From Brassicibacter mesophilus (GTDB lineage Bacteria > Bacillota > Clostridia > Tissierellales > Proteiniboraceae): a stretch of 64,000 nucleotides of DNA. Location: NCBI RefSeq assembly GCF_050433385.1, contig NZ_JBNPXI010000004.1, positions 139,170 through 203,169 of the forward strand, written 5' to 3'. Made by a program: the position numbers and the translations under genes. This document shows positions 53,120-61,675 of this stretch, piece by piece. How positions within the stretch are numbered: the first letter of the stretch is position 1; each line of letters begins with the position of its first letter. The notes beneath the pieces were generated by a model, which saw only the letters and a list, made by a program, of their open reading frames with translations, did not search any database and was not told the DNA's origin.

Positions 53120-55942
53120 TTATCTTGTAACTGGTTCAAATACTGATTTGAAATCATAAGTAATGTCCCCATCATTTACGGTGAACTCAATATACTCTAG
53201 ATCAAGAGAGGACTCAGTTACATTTAAATTAGGTTTCCCAACTTCAATATATCTTATACCGTCTCGTAAGTCTACTTCATTTTTATTGCCACCGTAAACT
53301 ACCCAGATATTTTTACCTTTCTGCTTATATTCTGCTAAAGTATCATGTAGAAGATTTGCTTCAAGCTTATCAGTAAATCCGTTACTTCCAAATATAGGTT
53401 TTGGTAAAAAAAGTATTATATTTTCCTGAGTAGAATTTTCTAAATCATGCTTTAACCATAGCCATTGATCTGCATTTGAAGCTCTAATACCACCATTAGA
53501 ATCATCAACCTTTAAGAATAATACATCTTTTTGTCTTATCGGATAATAGCCGTTTACTACTTGAATAGAATTAGTACCTGTATTTGATGTGACTTTGTCA
53601 CTTGTCTTACCCATAAAGAATCCTAATGAATTCTTACTTAAATGCTCTTTAATAGTATTTGCTACACGGTGCTTGTATAGATTGTCTAGATTATCTATAC
53701 CAAAGCTTACCATAAAATTATATCCATTTTGAGTTTTTTCAACAGTTTTTTGCTTTTCATCCACAACTTCTGTAGGAGTTGGTAGCATCATAGAGTCAAT
53801 GCTATTAGGATAAAGTGCCTTTAACCCATCAAATAAAAGCTCTCCAGACATCTTGTTAAGTGGATTTGTTTCAGTTACATATATTCTTCCAAGATTTATA
53901 GGATAACTCACACCAGTAGGTATATTTGCAGTAATCCATTTCCAACCTTTCCAGTCTATATGGCTTGCAAAATCAAGCTTATATGTCTTACCGGCACTAT
54001 CCGACATTTCACCTCTAAGCCAACTATTACTCTCATTTCCGTAAACCCACATTCCTATTTTATCTGGAGTTCCTTCTAACGGCATTCCATTTTCTCCAAA
54101 TACAATGTATGCTGCTCTTGTATCATCAGATTGTGTAAAGTCATAGCTTAGTTTTGCTGAAAAATTACCTTCTTTTTCTTCTTTGTCTAATTCTAGCTTA
54201 CCTGCTACAGTCTGAGGATATGAAGTGAAACGAATATTATCTAATTTTTCGAAATCATTTATCATTATTTCTTTAAAGCCTACTGATACAAGTATATTTT
54301 CTACAGCATTTCCTATTCTTGCTGTAAGTGCTCCTGCCGTTGGTTTATCACTGCTATAGAATATACCATCTTGAACTGTCCCAACGTTGCCTACTGCTTC
54401 CCATGATATATCGCTTGGTTCTATCTTAGCAACATAGCCTTCTTTATTTTTACCATATATCTTTCCAAGGTCTTTTTGACTTGAGACATCAATTCCGAAT
54501 TTATCTATATCTATTTGAAGCTCCTTTATATCTCCAAATACATTTATATTAAGTTCAGCAGTATGACCTTTGTATGATGCTTTTACTACTCCGTTACCTG
54601 TGTCATAAGCGGTAAGAGTATTGTCATTAAATGTTCCTTTTACTCCGTCTATACTAAAATCTACATCATTTATATCAACATTTATAGGATTGTGATATTG
54701 GTCAAAGCCTTTAATATAAAAGCTTCTTGTTGTATTTGCAAACATCTTAGTATCATCTGTATATACTTGTATATAGCTTAAGCTTCCTTCAGGAGCATTG
54801 CTATACACTCCAAGACCATTGATTACTTTTCTTTCGCCCCCATCTGATGGTTTGTTTACTATAGCAGGCTTTTCACTTCCTGCAGGCTTGATTGCCATTG
54901 TAGTTGAACCACCACCATCAAAGTTTATGGCGTCATAAGCTCCAAGAGATGACATTATCTCTGCCATAGTTTGCTGGCTTACGCCTTTATATGAAGAATC
55001 TCGTCCATCTATTGTTACCATTATTAGTTGTTTTTTGTCTCTGGTTATTCCTAGTGCTGTTCTAGGGTGATTTCCAGTTATATTTATTTTAAAATCTGTT
55101 ATAGCACCATCTTTTAGTAGTGGACTACCACCTCCTATAGCTGTTACTATGTTTTGATAATTAGGTGTGGTGTTGATCTCCATATTAACTCTGTCACCAA
55201 CATGAAAATTGTTTAGCAGGCGGTCTCTTACGCGACCTCTACCTGTTAGTATGTATCCATTTTGAGGTAAATTAATTGGTTCCTGTCCCACTCTTACTTC
55301 TGTTACAATATCATCTATTACAACTATTTCTATAAGATCAGTGAATACCTTGTTCCCCATTGAAAGAGCATTCCAATTGCTGTCATACATTATTACTTCT
55401 TCATGAAGCTTACTATCTTTGTTTATAGCGGACAGGGTTACAGGCTCGCCAGTCTCAGATATTGCTCTTATTTGCCAATCCCAGAAAGCAATAAATGGAT
55501 TTTTACTTTGGTCTATTGCAAAGACAGGAAGCTTATTATTAGGATCTATTGGAGATGTGACCATTCTACCATCAGATATAACAGCTCCTAGTGGAAAACT
55601 GCTGTACTGAGAAGTGAAAAAATCACCGTTTATACCTGCTATAGCATTAGAGTTTTTCATCATATCTGTAAGCTTTTCTTTTTTTGATATTCCATTTTGA
55701 CTGAATAATGCCTTTACCTCAGTATATTCATCGTCCATATCTATTCTGAGAACATTTATATTCCACCATCCTTGAGCATTGAACTGGCGAATAGTTTCGT
55801 GAACTACTCCACTAGAAATGTTTTCTGATGATTTATCCTCGTATATTAAAAAAGGTTTATCAGCAAAGGCCGGAACAAAGCTTGAAAAAACAATTGCAGC
55901 AGAAGAAACCCCTACCACCATATTTCTGATAAATCTGTTCAT
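53120..55942 (-). CDS. Secreted phosphodiester glycosidase (NAGPA) family protein
   Basis: About 940 residues. A signal peptide ends near AFA-DKP; the N-terminal NAGPA domain (about 40-380) has NAIAGINGDFFTSQ, GRTALGITRDKK and DAINFDGGGSTTMAIK. Then come Ig-like/bacterial invasin-type parts, a carbohydrate-binding-like beta domain (about 570-720), and a C-terminal calcineurin-like fold (about 760-930) with QWLWLKHDLENS, where usual metal histidines seem lost (LPKPIFG; YGGNKNE). Exported, probably acting on wall or extracellular polysaccharides. ATG 55942 follows GAGGTG. Family enzymes cleave GlcNAc phosphodiesters; the substrate here is unknown. Confidence 0.85.
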   Translation of the reverse strand: MNRFIRNMVVGVSSAAIVFSSFVPAFADKPFLIYEDKSSENISSGVVHETIRQFNAQGWWNINVLRIDMDDEYTEVKALFSQNGISKKEKLTDMMKNSNAIAGINGDFFTSQYSSFPLGAVISDGRMVTSPIDPNNKLPVFAIDQSKNPFIAFWDWQIRAISETGEPVTLSAINKDSKLHEEVIMYDSNWNALSMGNKVFTDLIEIVVIDDIVTEVRVGQEPINLPQNGYILTGRGRVRDRLLNNFHVGDRVNMEINTTPNYQNIVTAIGGGSPLLKDGAITDFKINITGNHPRTALGITRDKKQLIMVTIDGRDSSYKGVSQQTMAEIMSSLGAYDAINFDGGGSTTMAIKPAGSEKPAIVNKPSDGGERKVINGLGVYSNAPEGSLSYIQVYTDDTKMFANTTRSFYIKGFDQYHNPINVDINDVDFSIDGVKGTFNDNTLTAYDTGNGVVKASYKGHTAELNINVFGDIKELQIDIDKFGIDVSSQKDLGKIYGKNKEGYVAKIEPSDISWEAVGNVGTVQDGIFYSSDKPTAGALTARIGNAVENILVSVGFKEIMINDFEKLDNIRFTSYPQTVAGKLELDKEEKEGNFSAKLSYDFTQSDDTRAAYIVFGENGMPLEGTPDKIGMWVYGNESNSWLRGEMSDSAGKTYKLDFASHIDWKGWKWITANIPTGVSYPINLGRIYVTETNPLNKMSGELLFDGLKALYPNSIDSMMLPTPTEVVDEKQKTVEKTQNGYNFMVSFGIDNLDNLYKHRVANTIKEHLSKNSLGFFMGKTSDKVTSNTGTNSIQVVNGYYPIRQKDVLFLKVDDSNGGIRASNADQWLWLKHDLENSTQENIILFLPKPIFGSNGFTDKLEANLLHDTLAEYKQKGKNIWVVYGGNKNEVDLRDGIRYIEVGKPNLNVTESSLDLEYIEFTVNDGDITYDFKSVFEPVTR

Positions 55943-56183
55943 CTTATGCACCTCACATTTGATTATATTTTTATTTTTCATATGTCTTTATGAATTTTTA
56001 TATTTAGGTTTAACACGTTAGACGACAAAATGTGTTAATAAGTTCCCCTTCATCTGTAATTATATATCATTTATGGAGATTTTAGATTATATTTTGATTA
56101 CAAATGGATTACATTTATGTAATGTGGAAGTAAATGCAAGTAGAGACAATTTTTAATTGATTTATGAAGAAAGGGAAAAATAG
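55943..56183. other. Intergenic region without a gene
   Basis: AT-rich upstream region of the minus-strand NAGPA gene. I see no further coding sequence. Confidence 0.6.
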
Positions 56184-56216
56184 AAAAAAGCTGAGATTTT
56201 CATCTCAGCTTTTTCT
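56184..56216 (-). terminator. Terminator of tRNA-Pro
   Basis: AAAAAGCTGAGAT and ATCTCAGCTTTTT; on the minus strand it follows the CCA end of the tRNA by a few bases. Confidence 0.85.
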
Positions 56217-56218
56217 GA

Positions 56219-56295
56219 TGGTCGGGGTGGAGGGACTCGAACCCCCGGCCCCATGGTCCCAAACCACGTGCGCTACCAAACTGCGCTACACCCCG
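56219..56295 (-). tRNA. tRNA-Pro (anticodon TGG)
   Basis: A 77-base cloverleaf on the minus strand: acceptor CGGGGTG pairing with CACCCCG, D-arm with AGCGCAGTTTGGTAGCGC, anticodon arm CGTGG-TTTGGGA-CCATG giving anticodon TGG, T-arm GGGGGTTCGAGTCCCTC, and an encoded CCA end. Confidence 0.97.
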
Positions 56296-56578
56296 TTAAT
56301 ATGTTACCTATATAGTATAAAAGATTTGTATTGTATTTGCAATGCTCCATATGAGTTTGTTTTCTCAGAAATTCATTGGTTTCATTTAATAATTTATGAA
56401 ATTCTCATTTTATCTTTCTAATACTTAAAATTTTACGTAAACCTATGTTATCAAATACTCTAAACTGCCCAATATATGACATAGAGGGCATAGAGTTCCA
56501 AAAATGACTTCTAAATATTGTAAAGTAAATATATAATAATATAGATGACAGAATATATCAGATATTTTGGGGGATTAT
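56296..56578. other. Intergenic region without a gene
   Basis: AT-rich DNA between the tRNA and the small export gene; no feature that I can support. Confidence 0.6.
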
Positions 56579-57049
56579 ATGGAGGATATTTTAGCAATCA
56601 TTAGAGAGGAGCTCTTAGTAATGATGCTTGCAGCCACACCTATATCTGAGCTTAGAGGAGCCATACCTGTAGGCATTTCCTTAGGGCTTAGTCCGCTACA
56701 TAGTGCTATAATAAGTGTAATAGGGAACAGCATACCAGTTCCTTTTTTGTTATTGCTTTTAAAGCCTATATTTAATAATTTGGGAAGTACAAAGGGTTTT
56801 GGAGGACTTATAAACTGGCTTAAAAGAAGAACATTGAAAAGGAGCAAAAACATAAAAAAATACAGTGTTTTTGGATTATACCTTTTAGTAGCCATACCTC
56901 TGCCAACTACGGGAGCTTGGACTGGGTGTCTAGCTGCAACACTTTTTAATATAAGATTTAGACATGCGTTTATTGCAATAATATTAGGTATTATGACATC
57001 AGGTATTATTGTACTTACTCTTAGTCATCAAGTCACGTCAATATTATAA
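56579..57049 (+). CDS. Small multidrug export family membrane protein
   Basis: A 156-residue membrane protein with about four to five helices. ISELRGAIPVGISLGLSP at the start and FGLYLLVAIPLPTTGAWTGCLAATLF are the marks of the Sm_multidrug_ex (pfam06695) family. The family name comes from limited data and the transported molecule is not known. ATG 56579 follows GGGGGATT; an in-frame TTG at 56567 is part of the leader. Confidence 0.8.
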   Translation: MEDILAIIREELLVMMLAATPISELRGAIPVGISLGLSPLHSAIISVIGNSIPVPFLLLLLKPIFNNLGSTKGFGGLINWLKRRTLKRSKNIKKYSVFGLYLLVAIPLPTTGAWTGCLAATLFNIRFRHAFIAIILGIMTSGIIVLTLSHQVTSIL

Positions 57050-57073
57050 AACGTTAATGTTAAAAAATTACTA

Positions 57074-57102
57074 TTGACTAGTATATGTAGTTATGATAGA
57101 AT
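57074..57102 (+). promoter_or_regulatory. metK promoter
   Basis: TTGACT (57074-57079), 17-base spacer, TAGAAT (57097-57102), about 35 bases before the riboswitch aptamer. Confidence 0.8.
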
Positions 57103-57138
57103 ACGTTCAGTGAAAAAATTAAATTAAAAATCTTGATG

Positions 57139-57247
57139 CCTTATCAAGAGCGGCTGAGGGAATAGGCCCTGTGAAGCCCGGCAACCGGTAACTGACTACA
57201 GTTATGAGGTGCTAAGTCCTACAGAATTATTGTTCTGGAAGATGAGG
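57139..57247 (+). promoter_or_regulatory. SAM-I (S-box) riboswitch aptamer
   Basis: P1 stem CCTTATC with GATGAGG, conserved AAGAGCGGCTGAGGGA and GGCCCTGTGAAGCCCGGCAACC, a P3/P4 core ending GGTGCTAAGTCC, and GGAAGATGAGG. S-box RNAs bind SAM and cause early termination, here controlling SAM synthetase, the enzyme making their ligand. Confidence 0.97.
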
Positions 57248-57264
57248 TTAAGTATGAAATCACG

Positions 57265-57290
57265 CCTCTTTCTTGTGGAAGAGGTTTTTT
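57265..57290 (+). terminator. Riboswitch expression-platform terminator
   Basis: CCTCTTTC-TTGT-GGAAGAGG plus T run. The GATGAGG strand of aptamer P1 can instead pair with CCTC of this hairpin, forming the antiterminator when SAM is low. Confidence 0.9.
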
Positions 57291-57481
57291 GTTTTGCCGA
57301 AAATCAAATTGAAAGCTTGGAATTGAAATATATTGCTATGCTTCTGTAAATAATATGTTATGTTATGACTAATAAATGTTGAGGTGTGTTTTTAGATTCA
57401 TGCTTGGATATATAGCGCGGGTTTTCAATTTGAATTAATGGGTAAGTTTTAAGTATATTACATTGGAGGAGGATAATTAAA
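57291..57481 (+). other. Long metK leader beyond the riboswitch
   Basis: About 190 bases of untranslated leader remain after the terminator. TCAAATTGAAA near its start pairs exactly with TTTCAATTTGA near 57423-57433, so the leader could fold into a second large structure. No ORF with a ribosome site is seen in it. Confidence 0.5.
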
Positions 57482-58672
57482 ATGAAAAAGTGGTTATTTA
57501 CTTCAGAATCGGTAACAGAAGGACATCCAGATAAAATATGTGATCAGATTTCAGATGCTATTCTTGATGCGTTTTTAGAAACTGATCCTGAGGCTAGGGT
57601 GGCTTGTGAAACATCTGTGACTACAGGATTAGTTTTAGTAGCAGGTGAGATTTCTCTAAGAGAAGGGTATGTAGACATTCCTAAGGTTGTAAGAAAGACT
57701 ATAGAGGATATTGGGTATACTAGAGCGAAATACGGCTTTGATGGTGATACATGTGCGGTACTTACTGCTATTGATGAGCAGTCACCTGATATAGCTATGG
57801 GCGTAAACAGAGCATTAGAGCATAAGTCCGGAGCAGAAGATGATCTGGATTTAATCGGAGCAGGAGATCAAGGGATAATGTTTGGTTTCGCATGTAATGA
57901 AACGCCAGAGCTTATGCCACTGCCTATATCGTTATCTCATAAGCTTTCTAGAAGACTAAGTGAAGTAAGAAAAAATGGAACTCTTGATTATTTAAGACCG
58001 GATGGAAAGACACAAGTAACTGTTGAGTATCATGATAACAAACCTGTTAGAGTTAGCGCAGTCGTTATATCAACTCAACACAGTCCAGAAGTAGATTTAA
58101 AAACTATTGCTAGAGATTTAAGAGATCATGTTATTAATAAAATAGTACCTAGAGAATTACTAGATGAAGATACAAAGTACTATATCAATCCAACTGGAAG
58201 ATTTGTTGTTGGTGGACCTCAAGGAGATGCTGGTCTTACAGGAAGAAAAATAATAGTAGATACTTATGGTGGCTATGCTCGTCATGGTGGTGGAGCATTC
58301 TCAGGAAAAGATCCTACAAAGGTAGACAGATCAGCAGCTTATGCGGCAAGATATGTTGCTAAGAATGTTGTAGCAGCAGGATTAGCAGATAAATGTGAAG
58401 TTCAGCTTGCTTATGCAATAGGAGTAGCACATCCTGTTTCAGTGCTAGTTGATACTTTTGGAACAAACAAAATCGAAGAAAGTAAGATTGAAGAATTAAT
58501 TCAAAAATACTTTGATTTAAGGCCAGCAGCTATCATAAGAGACTTAAACCTTAGAAGACCTATATACAAGCAAGTAGCTGCATACGGACATTTTGGAAGA
58601 ACAGACCTTGACCTTCCTTGGGAAAAAACTGATAAAGCTGAAATTCTTAAAAAAGAAGGACTAGGAAAGTAG
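57482..58672 (+). CDS. metK: S-adenosylmethionine synthetase
   Basis: A 396-residue MetK, full length. ATP/Met motifs GHPDKICDQISDAILDA at the start, GAGDQGIMFGFACNETPE in the middle and GGGAFSGKDPTKVDRSAAY near the end. Makes SAM from methionine and ATP, in the cytoplasm. Ribosome site GGAGGAGGA. Under the S-box riboswitch. Confidence 0.98.
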   Translation: MKKWLFTSESVTEGHPDKICDQISDAILDAFLETDPEARVACETSVTTGLVLVAGEISLREGYVDIPKVVRKTIEDIGYTRAKYGFDGDTCAVLTAIDEQSPDIAMGVNRALEHKSGAEDDLDLIGAGDQGIMFGFACNETPELMPLPISLSHKLSRRLSEVRKNGTLDYLRPDGKTQVTVEYHDNKPVRVSAVVISTQHSPEVDLKTIARDLRDHVINKIVPRELLDEDTKYYINPTGRFVVGGPQGDAGLTGRKIIVDTYGGYARHGGGAFSGKDPTKVDRSAAYAARYVAKNVVAAGLADKCEVQLAYAIGVAHPVSVLVDTFGTNKIEESKIEELIQKYFDLRPAAIIRDLNLRRPIYKQVAAYGHFGRTDLDLPWEKTDKAEILKKEGLGK

Positions 58673-58733
58673 GAAACATAAACTGTAACTATTCATAATA
58701 TAATATATAACCTTATTAAAAAGGATGAATGCT

Positions 58734-59057
58734 ATGATGGTATGGATTTTTACAGTTTTCGTTTATGTATTTTTTATCTATGGTGTGATCGAGTTCATAA
58801 AAAACGTGTTTATAGATATCTCAAACAGGAGAAATACAAGTATTGATCACAAGATTGAAGTAATGGTAAATAACGCAGAGGAACTGGAATATATTCTAAA
58901 TTCACTTAAAAAGAACTTTAATCACATAGTATTGATTTTGGAACAACAGGATACAGACATACTGAGGATAATTAACAGTATAAGAGATAATATACAAATT
59001 GAATACAGGGTATTACAAAGTTTAGGAGAAGCTGAGAAGTCATATGAAGACTTTTAG
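58734..59057 (+). CDS. Hypothetical single-pass membrane protein
   Basis: About 107 residues: one N-terminal membrane helix (VWIFTVFVYVFFIYGVIEFI), then a helical cytoplasmic part (EELEYILNSLKKNFNHIVLILEQQD) rich in heptad-like spacing. I do not recognise the family. The nearest ribosome site AAAAAGGA fits ATG 58734 better than the ATG at 58725. The stop codon lies inside the stem of its terminator. Confidence 0.6.
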   Translation: MMVWIFTVFVYVFFIYGVIEFIKNVFIDISNRRNTSIDHKIEVMVNNAEELEYILNSLKKNFNHIVLILEQQDTDILRIINSIRDNIQIEYRVLQSLGEAEKSYEDF

Positions 59058-59070
59058 CTTCTCTTATTTT
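59025..59070 (+). terminator. Terminator overlapping stop codon
   Basis: GAGAAGCT-GAAGTC and GACTT-AGCTTCTC arms with TTATTTTTT. Confidence 0.8.
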
Positions 59071-59127
59071 TTACTCTTTAATCAATAAGGCTTTATGGAT
59101 AATTGAGCTTGAAATAAAAATATTGCT

Positions 59128-59343
59128 TGAATATGAATAAATAAAGATAAGAGAATGCTTATGTAATTTTGTTAAGAAAACTAGGTGAAAGAAGAGAAAA
59201 AATCTGTTAAGAAATTTGCATGTCTGAGCGGAGTGTTTTTCGGAGCGAGTTTGCAAATTTTAAGATTTTTTCTTTTATAAGCCTATAGTTTTCTCAAAAT
59301 CATCATCGCATGAACGTTCTTTATTTACTTATATTCATATTCA
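59128..59343. repeat. Long imperfect inverted repeat (giant hairpin element)
   Basis: Left arm 59128-59220 and right arm 59252-59343 are complementary over most of their ~93 bases. Matching blocks are TGAATATGAATA/TATTCATATTCA, ATTTTG...AAGAAAACTA with its partner TAGTTTTCTC...AAAAT, AGAAAAAATC/GATTTTTTCT and AAATTTGCA/TGCAAATTT. The 31-base loop has a GAGCGGAG...CGGAGCGAG core. No ORF. Looks like a MITE or a REP-type element. Confidence 0.75.
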
Positions 59344-59444
59344 CGTGACTTTCCCCATACTCCCCATTTAAGCATTTCACTAAAATCCGATATTATCTAA
59401 CTACCGGTAAATATCAAGAGGCGCCTCTTCTATGGAGGATATAT

Positions 59445-60020
59445 ATGTATAGTAAAATAGAAGAGCTTTACGAGAAGAGCCTAACTGAAGATATGGGTGC
59501 AAAGGAAGAGCTTTTATTGAGGCTTAGACCAGCCATAATATCTTCAATCAAGTCATACTACAACAGATATAATCAATATGATGATTTGATACAAGAGGGT
59601 TATGAGGTTATTTTAAGATGTATGAAAGACTATGATCCTGGTAAAGGTGCATATCTTCTAGGATATATAAAGCTTACACTTAAATTTCATTATCTTAATA
59701 AGCATAAAGCTACTGAAAGTACCGTTTCTCTTAACCAAGAGCTTTTTACGGATGATGGAATCGAGCTAATAGATACTATAGCTGATGATAGTTTATCTCA
59801 GGAAGAAAAAACTATTAGAAAAGAGGAACTGCATGAGCTGTACACAAGTCTATTACAGCTTACAAATAGGCAGAGAGATATAGTCACTCTATATTATATT
59901 GAAGAAAAACCCCTATGCACTATTGCTAATATATACGGTATTTCTTATAGAACTGTTGTAAATACCAGAATTACAGCACTAAATAAGCTGAAAAAATTAA
60001 TGACAGAAAATATTATTTAA
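59445..60020 (+). CDS. Sigma-70 family RNA polymerase sigma factor
   Basis: A 191-residue sigma-like protein. Region 2 contains YDDLIQEGYEVILRCMKDYDPGKGAYLLGYIKLTLKFHYLNKHK and region 4 QLTNRQRDIVTLYYIEEKPLCTIANIYGISYRTVVNTRITALNKLKK. The region 2 DLIQEGYE motif is close to SigI/sporulation-type or TcdR-like factors, not to classic ECF. It starts the unit with DUF1659, DUF2922 and YvrJ genes; in B. subtilis yvrJ lies near the split sigma factor SigO-RsoA. Target promoters are unknown. Ribosome site TGGAGGATAT. Confidence 0.82.
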   Translation: MYSKIEELYEKSLTEDMGAKEELLLRLRPAIISSIKSYYNRYNQYDDLIQEGYEVILRCMKDYDPGKGAYLLGYIKLTLKFHYLNKHKATESTVSLNQELFTDDGIELIDTIADDSLSQEEKTIRKEELHELYTSLLQLTNRQRDIVTLYYIEEKPLCTIANIYGISYRTVVNTRITALNKLKKLMTENII

Positions 60021-60076
60021 GCATAGTAAAAACACTTCCCATTTTCTATATATGTATTAGAAGGGAGGTGAGAAGG

Positions 60077-60301
60077 ATGGCAGTGAATACAGTAGCTCAA
60101 GATTCTAAATTCAAGATTCAGCTTGATGCAGGAGTTGATGAAAAGGGTAAGCCAATAATTAAATCAAAGACTTTTTCAAAAGTAAAATCTACAGCAATAA
60201 ATGATGATGTCTATGATGTGGCAAACTCATTAGCTGAATTGCAAGAACTATCTCTCATTTCTGTTAGAAGAATAGACGAGATAGAAATCACTCAAATGTA
60301 G
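60077..60301 (+). CDS. DUF1659 family protein
   Basis: A 74-residue protein (FKIQLDAGVDEKGKPIIKSKTFSKVK, NDDVYDVANSLAELQELSL, late RRIDEIEIT) that fits DUF1659, often found with DUF2922 and YvrJ. No function is known. ATG 60077 follows GGGAGGTG; an in-frame GTG at 60068 lies inside that site. Confidence 0.82.
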   Translation: MAVNTVAQDSKFKIQLDAGVDEKGKPIIKSKTFSKVKSTAINDDVYDVANSLAELQELSLISVRRIDEIEITQM

Positions 60302-60334
60302 TTAAAGCAATGATAGTCGAAAGGAGGTGGTAAT

Positions 60335-60553
60335 GTGGCAGATAGAAAACTTGAGATGACATTCAAGAATCAAATCGATGGTAAGGCGAGAATATCAATA
60401 GACGCTCCAAGAGCAGACTTAACTGAAGCAGAAGTAAAGACTGCAATGGACAACATAATAGCTAAAAACCTGTTTAATGCAACAGGTGGGGATCTTGTGG
60501 CTGTAGCAGGAGCACGAGTTATCACTACAGATGTACAGGAGCTTACATTATAG
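60335..60553 (+). CDS. DUF2922 family protein
   Basis: A 72-residue protein starting at GTG (KLEMTFKNQIDGKARISIDAPR, LTEAEVKTAMDNIIAKNLF) that fits DUF2922. It follows DUF1659 with AAGGAGGTGG upstream. No function known; the pair resembles small structural or phage-like proteins. Confidence 0.82.
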   Translation: MADRKLEMTFKNQIDGKARISIDAPRADLTEAEVKTAMDNIIAKNLFNATGGDLVAVAGARVITTDVQELTL

Positions 60554-60555
60554 TA

Positions 60556-60582
60556 TAAAGCCGGACTTGTTCCGGCTTTTGC
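60556..60582 (+). terminator. Terminator after DUF2922 gene
   Basis: AAAGCCGGA-CTTG-TTCCGGCTTT. Confidence 0.85.
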
Positions 60583-60614
60583 TATATAAAGAATAGAAAG
60601 GAAGTGGTATTATA

Positions 60615-60758
60615 ATGGAAGAGATATATACTCAGATAGCTAATTTAGGCTTTCCAATAGCTGTTTCTATATTTTTATTGGTACGAATAGAAGGAAAGCT
60701 TAATAAGCTGACAGATAGTATAAATGAGCTTTCTAAAGTAATAGCATCAGTGAAGTAG
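60615..60758 (+). CDS. YvrJ family small membrane protein
   Basis: A 47-residue protein: EEIYTQIANLGFPIAVSIF, a membrane helix with LGFPIAVS, then a helical tail (GKLNKLTDSINELSKVI). This matches the YvrJ family. AAGGAAGTGG upstream of the ATG at 60615. Separated from the DUF2922 gene by a terminator, so it may have separate or read-through expression. Confidence 0.82.
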   Translation: MEEIYTQIANLGFPIAVSIFLLVRIEGKLNKLTDSINELSKVIASVK

Positions 60759-60819
60759 AACTGCACATCTATATTTTTATTATTTCAATAACATTAAGGA
60801 ACTGTAATAAACACTGTAG

Positions 60820-61011
60820 TTACTGCAGAAAAAGAAAGTACATTCCTATAGAGAAGCACAAACTTCTTTTAAAATTGGATTTAGCCTTAATCTAAATGAA
60901 ACGGAGCTTGCAGAACTTTTTGCTGCAGCTCTTTTTCATGACACTGGAAAAGCAAAAATTGAAAAAAGAGTTCTTGGTAAAAAGGGAAAGCTTACAATTT
61001 GTTTTTTGTAA
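60820..61011 (+). pseudogene. Fragment of HD-domain (HD-GYP) protein
   Basis: An open stretch without start codon or ribosome site reads HSYREAQTSFKIGFSLNL, then NETELAELFAAALFHDTGKA and KIEKRVLGKKGKLT, the first part of an HD-GYP phosphodiesterase domain with its HD...GK motif. It ends after LTICFL. Both ends of the gene are missing, so it is a decayed fragment. Confidence 0.75.
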
Positions 61012-61013
61012 TC

Positions 61014-61508
61014 TTAGTTTATAATCTTATAAGATCCTGTTTTAGGGTCAAACAAGTAATCTATTTGTCTATATCCTTCTCTAAAAATTAATTGATAATG
61101 ATATTTTATAAAGTACTGATTTTTTCTTTTTATTGGTGCATTCCATGTTTTTATATATTTAATATTAATATTTGATGTTTTGCTTGAATCCATTATTATT
61201 TTATTGATTGCCTTTTTGTGTGTATATGGTGGTAGCACTAATAGGAATATACATAATATTATCAATATTAATACACTGTCAAAGATAATCTTCATCCTAT
61301 TCTTTTTTCTCTTATATATTAAATCTTTACCATTTGATAGCGCGCCAAGAAGACACAATATGACAAATATATAAGTGTTGATAATTCCATTATAAATCTT
61401 ATTATTTATTATATTAATTATCAATAGTATAATTATGTAGCCTATAATAATAATCATGCGACTTTTGTAAATATTAGCTAGACTATGTTCATTGTTAAGT
61501 TTATTCAT
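61014..61508 (-). CDS. Hypothetical membrane protein
   Basis: A 164-residue protein with about three membrane helices (MIIIIGYIIILLIINII; YIFVILCLLGALS; IIFDSVLILIILCIFLLVL) and an extracytoplasmic basic C-terminal part (NIKYIKTWNAPIKRKNQYFIKYHYQLIF). I do not recognise it. No good ribosome site is seen beyond AAGGTGATAA. It could pair with the secreted protein encoded next on the same strand. Confidence 0.55.
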   Translation of the reverse strand: MNKLNNEHSLANIYKSRMIIIIGYIIILLIINIINNKIYNGIINTYIFVILCLLGALSNGKDLIYKRKKNRMKIIFDSVLILIILCIFLLVLPPYTHKKAINKIIMDSSKTSNINIKYIKTWNAPIKRKNQYFIKYHYQLIFREGYRQIDYLFDPKTGSYKIIN

Positions 61509-61603
61509 ATTTTTATCACCTTATTCTAGAATTATGTTCTTTTGACTTATTTCATAAATATTTGGAAGCTTGTTACAGTTAAGTTAAACTATCAGCTTTT
61601 TTA

Positions 61604-61650
61604 TCTCAAACCACAGTAAAAATTCAAACTATATTTACTGTGGTTTGAGA
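61604..61650. terminator. Perfect 17-bp hairpin
   Basis: TCTCAAACCACAGTAAA and its exact complement around a 13-base loop, between two minus-strand genes. No T run on either side, so it might be a processing or regulatory structure. Confidence 0.55.
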
Positions 61651-61675
61651 TATACCATATAAATTATTATTTTAG

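Noticed and set aside
59221..59251. Palindromic element considered as a CRISPR or direct-repeat array
   Set aside because: There is one inverted structure only, with no repeated spacer-repeat pattern.
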